Of a stretch of DNA of 64,000 nt, positions 43,333 to 51,991 are shown in pieces (position 1 is the first letter of the stretch; each line of letters starts with the position of its first letter). Source of the stretch: Pelorhabdus rhamnosifermentans (lineage in GTDB: Bacteria; Bacillota; Negativicutes; UMGS1260); NCBI RefSeq assembly GCF_018835585.1, contig NZ_JAHGVE010000003.1, positions 124,001 to 188,000 of the forward strand. Reading direction: 5' to 3'. Below the pieces are notes generated by a model. That model did no database searches. It worked only from the letters and a program-made list of their open reading frames with translations, and was not told where the DNA came from. The translations under genes were made by a program, and so were the position numbers.

Positions 43333-44441
43333 AAATAAAAAAAATTGTACTGCGCAAAATGGAAATGGGTTTAAAAGTGCCATTTGAAACAAGTTTTGGC
43401 GTTACACGTACGAAAAAGTTTATCGTAGCTGAAATTTATTCCAAAGATTATGTGGGTTATGGCGATTGTTCGGCTTTTGCCGCTCCTTGGTATAATGAGG
43501 AAACGATCGAGTCTGCTTGGTATGTTATCGAACAGTTTCTTATTCCGACACTGTTCAGCACGGACGAAATCTCCTGTCCGGAAAAAATGTACGAACAGTT
43601 TGCCTGGATTCGTCGTAATAAGATGGCAAAAGCCGCTGTGGACTGTGCGCTGTGGGATCTTTATGCCAAAGAACAAAATATTCCGCTCTCTAAGGCTTTA
43701 GGGAGTACGCGGGATAAAATAGAAACAGGCGTCAGCTTAGGAATTCAGAAAAGCCCGGAAGATCTTGTTAGAGTTGTTGAAAAATACATGGGCGAAGGCT
43801 ATAGAAGGGTTAAAGTCAAAGTTAAGCCTGGTAAAGATATTGAATATTTATCCGCTGTCCGTAAAGAGTTCGGTGATATCATGCTGATGGCTGATGCTAA
43901 TTCAGCGTATACGCTGAATGACCTGGAGTTATTTAAAGAACTGGATAAGCTCAATCTCCTTATGATTGAACAGCCGCTAGCCGATGATGACATTGTTGAC
44001 CATGTCAAGTTGCAGTCGGTAATGAAGACAAGAATTTGCCTTGATGAAAGCATTCATTCTGTGGAAGACGCCCGCAAAGCGATTGAACTTGGCAGTATGA
44101 AAACCATTAATATTAAAGTTGCCCGTGTTGGCGGTCTTACGGAAGCCCGAAAAATACATGATCTATGCGCCAAGCACAGCATGCCGGTATGGTGCGGCGG
44201 TATGCTAGATACTGGCATTGGCCGGGCACATAATATTTCGGTAGCGTCGCTGCCGAATTATCAGTTCCCTGGCGATGTTCCAGCTTCTGACCGCTACTAT
44301 GAACATGATTTTATGTCGCCGTCTGTGACTATTGACAAAAATGCCATGATCCAGGTTCCTGACAAGCCCGGAATTGGTTTTGAACCTGTTCCGGAATTAT
44401 TAGAACGTTTCACATATGAGAAAAAAGAATTTTTAAGATAA
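43329..44441 (+). CDS. Enolase-superfamily N-acylamino acid racemase (OSBS/NSAR type), copy 1
   Basis: 370 residues. The catalytic set is intact: K162-V-K164, D189 (ADAN), E214 (IEQPL), D239 (LDES) and K263 in NIKVARVGG, matching the numbering of the Amycolatopsis enzyme to within one residue; R266, common in the racemase branch, is present. PWYNEETI near residue 55 is also typical. The family performs o-succinylbenzoate synthesis or racemises N-succinyl/N-acyl amino acids. With no menaquinone genes nearby, racemisation is likelier. Confidence 0.87.
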   Translation: MKIKKIVLRKMEMGLKVPFETSFGVTRTKKFIVAEIYSKDYVGYGDCSAFAAPWYNEETIESAWYVIEQFLIPTLFSTDEISCPEKMYEQFAWIRRNKMAKAAVDCALWDLYAKEQNIPLSKALGSTRDKIETGVSLGIQKSPEDLVRVVEKYMGEGYRRVKVKVKPGKDIEYLSAVRKEFGDIMLMADANSAYTLNDLELFKELDKLNLLMIEQPLADDDIVDHVKLQSVMKTRICLDESIHSVEDARKAIELGSMKTINIKVARVGGLTEARKIHDLCAKHSMPVWCGGMLDTGIGRAHNISVASLPNYQFPGDVPASDRYYEHDFMSPSVTIDKNAMIQVPDKPGIGFEPVPELLERFTYEKKEFLR

Positions 44442-44461
44442 ATAGAATGGTGGCTTAGTAC

Positions 44462-45571
44462 ATGAAAATAGATCGCATAGATATCATTCGGGTGAAAGTT
44501 CCGTTTGTCCATCCGTTTGAAACTAGTTTTACCCGTTTTGTGGAAAGGGATGCCTTGCTGATAAAAATATATTCTGAAGGCTTGATCGGATACGGGGAGT
44601 GCAAGGCATTCTATGCTCCTCTCTATAACCCGGAGGATAATGGAACTTGTCATCACGTTATTAAGGATATTTTAGTACCTCTCTTGTTGCATAAGGAGAT
44701 TGCAGGACCCGAAGAATTTATAGAGAAAGTGTCTTTTATTCGCGGCAACCGTCTGGCTATTGCCAGTGTGGAAAATGCATTATGGGATCTTACATCGCAG
44801 CGCGAGGGAAAATCGCTTAAGACATTAATCGGCGGCACCCGTGACGAAGTAAAGGTAGGGGTTAGTCTGGGCATTGAAGCGACAATTCCGGATTTACTTA
44901 AAAAAATTGAAAAATATTTGGCCCAAGGTTATCATCGTACGAAAATTAAAATCCGTCCGGGCTGGGATATTGAAGTAATCAAGGAAGTACGGCGCCATTA
45001 TCCGGATATTACGCTGACCGTGGATGCCAATTCTGACTATACGCTGGCAGATATTGATTTGTTTAAAGCCATGGACGAATATAATCTGTGCTATATTGAA
45101 CAGCCGCTCGGGGAAAATGATATCATTGACCATGCAGTGCTTCAAAAGGCGATTAAAACGCGACTGTGCCTTGATGAAAGCATTATTTCTCTGGAAGCCG
45201 CCAGGCAAGCCATTGAGCTTGGCAGCTGCAAGGTCATTAATGTAAAATCAAGCCGGGTCGGTGGGATTTCAGAGTCCATCAAAATCCATGATTTATGCAG
45301 GAAGCATGGCATTCCCCTTTGGGTCGGCGGGATGACCGAGCTCGGTATTGGCCGTGTGCAGAACATATCGCTTGCCAGTATGCCGCATTTCACTTTGGCC
45401 AATGATATTGCGGCAAGCAATCGTTACTTTGACGAAGATATTACCATACCGACTGTAAATATTACGGAACGTTGTACGCTTATTGTCCCTGACGAAACTA
45501 ATGGAGTTTCGTATACAGTAGATGAAAAGGCAATTGACAGGCTGATGGTCAGCCGGGACATATTTAAGTAA
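44462..45571 (+). CDS. Enolase-superfamily N-acylamino acid racemase (OSBS/NSAR type), copy 2
   Basis: 369 residues, clearly a paralogue of the preceding gene. K161-I-K163, D188 (VDAN), E213 (IEQPL), D238 (LDES) and K262 (NVKSSRVGG) are all kept. Differences cluster in the substrate lid near residues 18-60 (VHPFETSFTRFVER, APLYNPEDN), so the two may differ in substrate. Twenty bases separate the copies. Likely in one transcript with the transporter and the M20 enzyme. Confidence 0.86.
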   Translation: MKIDRIDIIRVKVPFVHPFETSFTRFVERDALLIKIYSEGLIGYGECKAFYAPLYNPEDNGTCHHVIKDILVPLLLHKEIAGPEEFIEKVSFIRGNRLAIASVENALWDLTSQREGKSLKTLIGGTRDEVKVGVSLGIEATIPDLLKKIEKYLAQGYHRTKIKIRPGWDIEVIKEVRRHYPDITLTVDANSDYTLADIDLFKAMDEYNLCYIEQPLGENDIIDHAVLQKAIKTRLCLDESIISLEAARQAIELGSCKVINVKSSRVGGISESIKIHDLCRKHGIPLWVGGMTELGIGRVQNISLASMPHFTLANDIAASNRYFDEDITIPTVNITERCTLIVPDETNGVSYTVDEKAIDRLMVSRDIFK

Positions 45572-45624
45572 AAGCAGGAAGTTGGCGGGTCATAGAAGAT
45601 AGGCCGGAGAGAGTGGGAGGAAAA

Positions 45625-46770
45625 ATGATGGAAAAAGTTTTAAACATAATTCAGGCACACGAACAAGCTTTGATTGAATTTTTACGGCAAATTGTCAATA
45701 TTGATTCATGCTACGATGATCCTGAGGGTAATTTAGAAGTGGCTCAACTCATTGGCGGCATGCTTGATAAAATGGGGTTTACGGTAGAATATCTGACAAC
45801 GCCAGGGATATGTACGCATGTTAAGGCTTTCAAAAAAGGCACAGGTGACAAAAAAGTCATGGTGATGGGGCATTTGGACTGCATTCAACCGAAAGGTTCC
45901 GCAGCCGAGCGCCCCTTTACCATTAAAGGCGGCAAGGCTTATGGGCCTGGGGTTTTGGATATGAAAGGCGGGATTGCGATCGCACTCTATGCACTGCTGG
46001 CTTTGTACAGTCAAGGTTGGAATGATAAGGATATTACGGTGTTTTTCTGTGGTGACGAAGAGCATGCCCATCCGTATACCAATGCGGCCGAGCTGTTTGA
46101 AGAAGCAGCTAAAGGGCAGCATGCCGTGTTTAATATGGAAACAGCCAGCGCTGGCCATTCGGCTTTAATTGGCCGCAAGGGCAATCTGTATGCAGAAATG
46201 CAGGTAACAGGCATAGCGGCTCACGCCGGTGCCGATATGGAAAAAGGCGCAAATGCCATTATTGAACTCGCATATAAAGCCATCGCCATCAGTAAGCTGA
46301 CTGATTTTTCACGCGGACTGACTTGCAATGTCGGGGCTATTGAGGGCGGATTAATAGCAAATGCTGTGCCTGACTATGCCAAAGTAAAAATCGATATGCG
46401 CTATCTCAGAGAAGAAGACCGCGATAAAGCGGTTGATTGTTTAAACGAGATTGCAGCACGGAATTATGTTCTTGGCACTAAAACTGAGATTGTCAATCTA
46501 ACCGAGCGGTTTACGACGATGTTCGCCACCGAAGACAATAAAAGGCTTTTTGCTTTAGTACAGGAACAAGCAAAAAAATTGGGAATAGAAATGACAGCCA
46601 AGGTAGGAGGCGGTTCATCCGATGCCGGCTGGACGGTTCGCGCCGGAGCGCCAACCTTATGCGGGATGGGCGCTATCGGAGAATTTAACCATACGACGCG
46701 GGAATATATTTTTGTCGACAGCTTAGTGCAGCGGGCCAAATTGTTAGCTCTATCCATTGATGCACTGTAA
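45625..46770 (+). CDS. M20-family deacylase/carboxypeptidase (ArgE/CPG2-like)
   Basis: About 381 residues. Ligands are visible in VMGHLDCIQP, GVLDMKGGIA, CGDEEHAH, NMETASAG and the late GEFNHTTRE; the dimer domain has TGIAAHAGADMEKGAN. Such enzymes remove acyl groups from N-acyl-L-amino acids or cut C-terminal Glu. Behind two racemases it would complete salvage of N-acylated D- and L-amino acids. GGGAGG at 45615-45620 supports ATG 45625 or 45628. Confidence 0.88.
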   Translation: MMEKVLNIIQAHEQALIEFLRQIVNIDSCYDDPEGNLEVAQLIGGMLDKMGFTVEYLTTPGICTHVKAFKKGTGDKKVMVMGHLDCIQPKGSAAERPFTIKGGKAYGPGVLDMKGGIAIALYALLALYSQGWNDKDITVFFCGDEEHAHPYTNAAELFEEAAKGQHAVFNMETASAGHSALIGRKGNLYAEMQVTGIAAHAGADMEKGANAIIELAYKAIAISKLTDFSRGLTCNVGAIEGGLIANAVPDYAKVKIDMRYLREEDRDKAVDCLNEIAARNYVLGTKTEIVNLTERFTTMFATEDNKRLFALVQEQAKKLGIEMTAKVGGGSSDAGWTVRAGAPTLCGMGAIGEFNHTTREYIFVDSLVQRAKLLALSIDAL

Positions 46771-46942
46771 AGTAACTGCATTTATTGTAATAATGGTATA
46801 GGACTTTTTGCAGTAGACGCTAACTAATAATGTATTGCTGTTTTAAAGTGGAAGAGCAGGTCTTTTCTAATAGGCAAAGAATAGTATTATTGCATGTTAA
46901 TAATATCCAATAAATGAAAATGCTTGAGGGAGAATGATATGT

Positions 46943-47512
46943 ATGGAATATAGTGAAGAAAAAAGTTATCAAGAAAAATGGCAGGAGAAACTATTAGAGA
47001 CGCGATCAATTGTCATTTTTGGAGAAATCACGCAGGCGTTGGCGGAAAAAGTAACGGCACAATTACTTATTTTACAAGAATTGGGGGATGAGCTAATCAA
47101 GTTGTTTATTAATAGTCAAGGCGGGCATGTTGAAGCCGGCGACACCATTCATGATATGATTCAGTTTATAAAACCACGTGTCATTGTAATTGGTACTGGC
47201 TGGGTTGCTAGTGCTGGTATAACTATTTATCTTGCAGCTGACAAGCAAGATCGTTATTCTCTGCCTAACACAAGATATATGATTCATCAGCCACTAGGGG
47301 GAGTTCAGGGTCAGGCGACTGATATTAAAATTGAAGCTGATGAGATTATTAAGACTCGCAGCAGAATTAATAAGTTAATTAGTGATGGCACTGGGCAGTC
47401 GTTATCGAAAGTTGAAAAGGATGCGCAAAGAAATTACTGGCTTGACCCACAGGAAGCCAAGGCATATGGAATTGTGCATCAAATTATTGAGCAATACAGT
47501 GATCTAACCTAA
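46943..47512 (+). CDS. clpP: ClpP-family protease subunit with Ser-His-Asn triad
   Basis: About 190 residues of the ClpP fold: INSQGGHVEAGDTIHDMI, WVASAGITIYLAA with the nucleophile Ser, RYMIHQPLGG with the His. The third residue, Asp171 of E. coli ClpP, is Asn (codon 47432-47434) in DAQRNYWLDPQEAKAYGIV. Listeria ClpP1 has the same Ser-His-Asn arrangement. It may work as a mixed ring with a standard ClpP elsewhere. GGGAG at 46928-46932 favours ATG 46943 over 46934. Monocistronic. Confidence 0.88.
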   Translation: MEYSEEKSYQEKWQEKLLETRSIVIFGEITQALAEKVTAQLLILQELGDELIKLFINSQGGHVEAGDTIHDMIQFIKPRVIVIGTGWVASAGITIYLAADKQDRYSLPNTRYMIHQPLGGVQGQATDIKIEADEIIKTRSRINKLISDGTGQSLSKVEKDAQRNYWLDPQEAKAYGIVHQIIEQYSDLT

Positions 47513-47623
47513 TTCGATTATTTCCCAAAAGTGAGAGAGCAAAACGACATTGATGCCATGCTCATAAAAGTAACATTTCACAATTAAAATGATGCCAATG
47601 AAACTAAGGAAATACAGATAAAA

Positions 47624-47662
47624 AACCCCCTACAATTGGATTTTATTCCAATGTAGGGGGTT
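47624..47662. terminator. Bidirectional intrinsic terminator
   Basis: AACCCCCTACAATTGGA (47624-47640) pairs with TCCAATGTAGGGGGTT (47647-47662), with A-rich and T-rich flanks. It separates the convergent clpP and rubredoxin-like genes. Confidence 0.88.
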
Positions 47663-47672
47663 AACTGTTTTT

Positions 47673-48008
47673 TTACCATTTTCCTTTGCTAATATGATTT
47701 TCAATCTCAGCTTTTGAGCGCTGTTTAATGATGTAGCCTTCATTGAGGGCCTGATTAAAAGCGCTGACGCAAGCTGGGTCAAGATTCAAATCGATGCCTT
47801 CCTGGGAAAGAGCAATAATATTATCAATCAAAGTGATGATTTCCATATGTATGTCATTGGTTCTTTCGGATTTGTAAACTTTATCGGCACTTTCTGGTGT
47901 CAATTCTACAAATTTTTCATGCGGTTGACCGCACTTTGGACAGACATCTGGAGCAGTTTCACCTTCCCATACGAAGTTACATACATTGCATTTAAATAAT
48001 TTTTTCAT
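47673..48008 (-). CDS. Rubredoxin-like domain protein
   Basis: 111 residues. The first 35 residues form a rubredoxin-like knuckle pair, FKCNVCNFVWEG and DVCPKCGQPHEKF, that binds one iron as in rubrerythrin tails. The remaining 75 residues are helical and unassigned. It is divergent from a rubrerythrin-type gene, and both probably serve peroxide reduction, with this protein as the electron donor (inference). A GGGG-rich site lies before ATG 48008. Confidence 0.82.
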   Translation of the reverse strand: MKKLFKCNVCNFVWEGETAPDVCPKCGQPHEKFVELTPESADKVYKSERTNDIHMEIITLIDNIIALSQEGIDLNLDPACVSAFNQALNEGYIIKQRSKAEIENHISKGKW

Positions 48009-48024
48009 AATTTACAACCCCTTT

Positions 48025-48111
48025 TTATAATTAATAATTATAATCTATTGATTATAATGTATTACTTACTATAGAATTTCTTTAAATAATTTTTATTTAT
48101 AATAATAAAAA
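48025..48111. promoter_or_regulatory. PerR/Fur-like palindromes between divergent iron-protein genes
   Basis: A perfect 19-base palindrome built from TTATAATTA and TAATTATAA lies at 48025-48043. A 15-base match to the PerR box (12 of 14 defined positions, 48097-48111) lies closer to the rubrerythrin-type gene. The second half of 48030-48060 has further ATTATAAT repeats. Peroxide-responsive control is plausible. Confidence 0.5.
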
Positions 48112-48189
48112 ATTAAGAAGGAATTATTATTTGTTTATTGAAATGTTATTAATAGATAATAAAATATAGTTAGAAGGGGAGAGCGAGTT

Positions 48190-48690
48190 ATGAATATTTT
48201 TGAATTCGCATTAAAAATGGAATTAGATGGTGAAAAATATTATCGGGATCTTGCTGAAAAAACCAGATATGATGATCTAAAAAAAGTTTTAATAGGTCTG
48301 GCGGAAGATGAGAAACGTCACTATGAAATTATTCAATTAGCTAAAAATCAAACATTTCAATATATCGAGGCAGATCCTTCTTTAACTAATATTAAAAATG
48401 TTTTTGCTGATAATACAGAGCTTTTCGGGGAAAAGAAAGAGTTTATTGCAAAACTTAAGGATGAACAATTTGATTATTATCAGGCGGCATTGGTAAAGGA
48501 AAATGAAAGCGTGAAGCTTTACCAAAACCTAAAAGAGAGTGTTGAAAATCCAGTGGGAAAAGCAATATGTGAAGAGCTTATTCATGAAGAAGAAAAACAT
48601 GTGGAAGTACTTGATAGTATTATTGAAATGTTAAATCATGTTAATGATTGGGTAGAATCAGCAGAGTTTAATCATCAAGATAACTATTAA
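48190..48690 (+). CDS. Rubrerythrin/ferritin-like diiron protein
   Basis: 166 residues forming a four-helix bundle. Diiron ligands appear as E in MELDGEKYY, ExxH in EDEKRHYEII, E in LVKENESVKLY and ExxxH in IHEEEKHVEVL. There is no rubredoxin tail here; the divergent gene encodes one separately. The role is probably peroxide reduction or iron handling in oxygen defence. GAAGGGGAGAG precedes ATG 48190. Confidence 0.85.
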   Translation: MNIFEFALKMELDGEKYYRDLAEKTRYDDLKKVLIGLAEDEKRHYEIIQLAKNQTFQYIEADPSLTNIKNVFADNTELFGEKKEFIAKLKDEQFDYYQAALVKENESVKLYQNLKESVENPVGKAICEELIHEEEKHVEVLDSIIEMLNHVNDWVESAEFNHQDNY

Positions 48691-48798
48691 AATATAAAAG
48701 ATATAAATAAAGACTTCGAAGCAATCGAATTACTCAATTGAAACTCATTTGGTTATGACTTAATTAATTGTTAATAATTAATTAAAAGGTGGGATGAC

Positions 48799-50466
48799 AT
48801 GTACAACATTTTGATTGGTGGAGCAGCAGGGCAGGGAGTAGATACAACATGTGCGATTTTGGAAAAACTCTTAAAACAGTCCGGATATCATGTGTTTTCA
48901 ACAAAGGATTTAATGTCCCGTGTTCGTGGCGGACATAATTTTACCTTGATTCGCTTTGGGGCTGAAGAAGTTGCTTCACATAGTTATATATTGGATGGGA
49001 TTGTAGCTTTTAATCAAGAAACAGTCGAATTGCACAGATCAAAACTGAATTCCAATGGATTTATTCTTTGTGACCCTTCTTTGTCGGTAGAAGCTAATAA
49101 TGTTGTTAAAATTGGCATGAATGACATAGCGAAAAAGCTTGGTAATCCCAAAGTGGCTGGTAGTATTTCGATCGGCGCAATTCTAAAACTCTTTGGAGAA
49201 ACACTAGATCATATTAGAAATGTATTTGCAAAAGTTGTGAAACCAGAATATCTTGATATAAACTTGAAGGCTGTTGAAATCGGATATGATAGTGTTGAAC
49301 AGCAATACCCCCATAAAGACGGAGTATATGGCGATTGGATGCTTCTGACAGGTAATCAGGCCCTTTCGTTAGGGGCAATAACGGCAGGACTGAAGTTTTA
49401 TTCAGCTTATCCGATGTCGCCTTCTACTTCTATTATGGAATATTTAGCTGGAAAAATGACGGAGGCCGGAATAGTTGTTGAACAGGCCGAAGATGAGATT
49501 GCCGCCATCAATATGGCAATTGGGGCTTCTTTTGTAGGTGCTAGAGCAATGACCGGGACATCAGGCGGTGGTTTTTGCCTGATGGTCGAAGCACTGGGAT
49601 TGTCCGGTATGGCTGAAATACCTCTCGTTGTTGCCGATATTCAACGTCCCGGTCCGGTAACTGGATTACCTACAAGAACGGAACAAAGTGATTTGAATTT
49701 TGTCATATCGGCGTCACATGGTGAATTTCCCAGAATGGTGATTGCCTTGAAAAATCATGCCGACGCTTTTTATCAGACAATAAGAGCATTTAATATGGCG
49801 GAAAAATATCAGATTCCCGTTATTATTCTCAGTGATCAGTATCTTGCTGATTCTTCTGCTACTGTAGAGCCATTTGACATCAATAAGATTAAGAGATACT
49901 GTGCCAGCGAGGAGCAATATGATGGCGAATACTTAAGATATCGTTTTACCACCAATGGTATTTCTCCACGTCTTCTTCCCGGCACGACTAAGGGATTTGC
50001 TTCTGCGGATAGTGATGAACACGATGAGCGAGGGTGGATTACTGAATCTGCCGAAATACGTGTTCAGATGATGGACAAGCGACTTTTAAAATTGAAAAAA
50101 TTGGAATTAGAATTGCAAGAGCCCGAATTTATAGGAAATGATTCGTGTGAAACTTTGTTCTTAGGCTGGGGATCTACTTATGGGCCCATCAAGGAAGCAG
50201 TTACAATATTGAATCGTCAATCTTCCAAACGTTTCGGAGCGTTGGTTTTCGGCGATGTATATCCATTACCTGTAAAATACTTGACCGAAAAGATAAAAAA
50301 GGCGAAACGTATTATTAATGTAGAGCAGAATGCGACTGGACAATTCGCTCAATTAATAAGAGAAAAGACGGGGATTGTGTGTACATCAAGCATACTGAAA
50401 TATGATGGTCGCCAAATATCTGGAGAACAAATCGCTGAACAGGTGTTGAAGGAGGCGGGAAAATGA
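48799..50466 (+). CDS. korA: 2-oxoacid:ferredoxin oxidoreductase, fused gamma-alpha subunit
   Basis: 555 residues. Residues 1-185 form the gamma domain (ILIGGAAGQGVDTT, SRVRGGHNF), and 195-555 the alpha domain (SAYPMSPSTSIMEYL, VVEQAEDEIAAINMAIGASFVGARAMTGT split over the same helix, LPTRTEQSD). With the beta subunit it decarboxylates a 2-oxo acid to an acyl-CoA and reduces ferredoxin. The gamma-alpha fusion is common in 2-oxoglutarate-type enzymes; the actual 2-oxo acid is not certain. The stop overlaps the next start by four bases. Confidence 0.9.
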   Translation: MYNILIGGAAGQGVDTTCAILEKLLKQSGYHVFSTKDLMSRVRGGHNFTLIRFGAEEVASHSYILDGIVAFNQETVELHRSKLNSNGFILCDPSLSVEANNVVKIGMNDIAKKLGNPKVAGSISIGAILKLFGETLDHIRNVFAKVVKPEYLDINLKAVEIGYDSVEQQYPHKDGVYGDWMLLTGNQALSLGAITAGLKFYSAYPMSPSTSIMEYLAGKMTEAGIVVEQAEDEIAAINMAIGASFVGARAMTGTSGGGFCLMVEALGLSGMAEIPLVVADIQRPGPVTGLPTRTEQSDLNFVISASHGEFPRMVIALKNHADAFYQTIRAFNMAEKYQIPVIILSDQYLADSSATVEPFDINKIKRYCASEEQYDGEYLRYRFTTNGISPRLLPGTTKGFASADSDEHDERGWITESAEIRVQMMDKRLLKLKKLELELQEPEFIGNDSCETLFLGWGSTYGPIKEAVTILNRQSSKRFGALVFGDVYPLPVKYLTEKIKKAKRIINVEQNATGQFAQLIREKTGIVCTSSILKYDGRQISGEQIAEQVLKEAGK

Positions 50467-51320
50467 GTGTGAGTTCTAAAGAATTTTGTACCTCTGAAAC
50501 GGCTTGGTGTCCGGGCTGTGGTAACTTTAGCATTTTAAAGTGTTTGAAACAATCATTAGAAGAGCTCGGCAAAGATCCTCATGAAGTATTGTTGGTAGCT
50601 GGTATTGGACAAGCGGCGAAGACTCCTCAATATCTTAGCGCCAATAGTTTTTGTGGACTCCATGGCAGAGCATTGCCTGTCGCAATCGCTGCAAAAATTG
50701 CCAATCAAAATTTGACAGTCATCGTTAATAGTGGTGAAGGTGATTCTTATGGTGAGGGTGGCAATCATTTTATTCACAATATAAGGAGAAATGTAGATAT
50801 CACTCATTTTGTGCATGATAATCAAATTTATGCATTGACTAAAGGACAGGCATCCCCTACTTCTGCAGAAGGACATGTTACTGGTGTGCAGACTGAAGGT
50901 AGTATGAATACGCCATTAAATCCAATTTTGATGGCAATTGCAGCTGGAGCTGGTTTTGTTGCAAGAGCATTTAGTGGCGAGCCAGAGCAACTTGTTTCGA
51001 TTATGAAACAAGCAATTTTGTATAAGGGCTATTCGCTTGTGGATATTTTGCAGCCGTGTATCAGTTTTAATAAGATCAATACGTTTTCCTATTACCAAAA
51101 GCGAATATACAAATTGAAATCTGATTACAATCCCTATGATAAAGTGGAAGCAATCAAAAAAGCGCTGGAATTTGGTAATCAAATTCCGATGGGAGTCATT
51201 TATCAGGCGGAAAAACGCACGTTTCATGAAAAAAACAGCGTATTGTCATCCGGAGTTCCTCTATTAGATCAACATCAGGATGTGTCATTAATCGAAAAAT
51301 ATATTCGAGAATTTGTATAG
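50463..51320 (+). CDS. korB: 2-oxoacid:ferredoxin oxidoreductase, beta subunit
   Basis: 285 residues. The thiamine diphosphate site is visible in TAWCPGCGNFSILK, HGRALPVAIAAK and SGEGDSYGEGGNHFIHN. No extra ferredoxin domain is present, so clusters may be held by the beta subunit cysteines (WCPGC and SFCGLHGR) alone. The GAGGCGGG site lies in the end of the alpha gene. Translationally coupled to it (ATGA). Confidence 0.9.
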   Translation: MSVSSKEFCTSETAWCPGCGNFSILKCLKQSLEELGKDPHEVLLVAGIGQAAKTPQYLSANSFCGLHGRALPVAIAAKIANQNLTVIVNSGEGDSYGEGGNHFIHNIRRNVDITHFVHDNQIYALTKGQASPTSAEGHVTGVQTEGSMNTPLNPILMAIAAGAGFVARAFSGEPEQLVSIMKQAILYKGYSLVDILQPCISFNKINTFSYYQKRIYKLKSDYNPYDKVEAIKKALEFGNQIPMGVIYQAEKRTFHEKNSVLSSGVPLLDQHQDVSLIEKYIREFV

Positions 51321-51428
51321 TACATTATTTAATATGGGGCGTCGTGACTATCTAAGAGAAAGCCATAGTGAAAAATTTATGTATTTGTATTTTTTTAAAC
51401 GAATGGTCATTTAAAAGGAGGAAGTTAG

Positions 51429-51974
51429 GTGAATGTATATGATTTTACAGCTATGAGAGGCAATGGACAGGAAGTTTTGTTGAAGGAATATGAAGGTAAA
51501 GTGCTCATCATAGTTAATACCGCGAGCAAATGTGGTTTTACACCTCAATATGCTGATTTGGAGAAGCTCAACCGTGAATATGCAAACCAAGGTTTAGAAA
51601 TTCTGGGATTTCCCTGCAACCAGTTTGCGGAACAGGAACCAGCAGAGAATCACGAAATACAAAATTTTTGTCAAGTTAATTTCGGAGTTACTTTTCCGAT
51701 ATTTGCAAAAACAGACGTTCGTGGTGCTAAGGCCCATCCCTTATTCTCTTATTTGAGTGAAGCCGCTCCTTTTCAAGGCTGGGATTTAAATAATCCAAAA
51801 GGTAATGCGCTGCAGACTTTCCTAAAAGAAAAATTTCCTCAGTATCTCAATGGAAATAGTATAAAATGGAATTTTACTAAGTTTTTAGTTGATCGTAGCG
51901 GTCATGTGGTAAAACGTTTTGAGCCATATATTCAGCCTCTAGATATGGTGGATGAAATTAAAAAGCTTTTATAG
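51429..51974 (+). CDS. Glutathione peroxidase-family thiol peroxidase (Cys type)
   Basis: 181 residues. The peroxidatic Cys35 lies in NTASKCGFTPQ, GFPCNQFAEQEP holds the conserved Gln, and KWNFTKFLVD the Trp and Asn of the tetrad. It uses Cys instead of selenocysteine. Bacterial members mostly take electrons from thioredoxin, which fits the genes that follow. GTG 51429 lies 7 bases after AAAGGAGG. First gene of a thiol-redox operon. Confidence 0.92.
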   Translation: MNVYDFTAMRGNGQEVLLKEYEGKVLIIVNTASKCGFTPQYADLEKLNREYANQGLEILGFPCNQFAEQEPAENHEIQNFCQVNFGVTFPIFAKTDVRGAKAHPLFSYLSEAAPFQGWDLNNPKGNALQTFLKEKFPQYLNGNSIKWNFTKFLVDRSGHVVKRFEPYIQPLDMVDEIKKLL

Positions 51975-51991
51975 CAGATGGGTGATCAATA

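Noticed and set aside
43329-45571. Menaquinone o-succinylbenzoate synthase (MenC)
   Set aside because: The fold and residues allow it, but two copies sit with a carrier and an M20 deacylase and there are no other men genes nearby.
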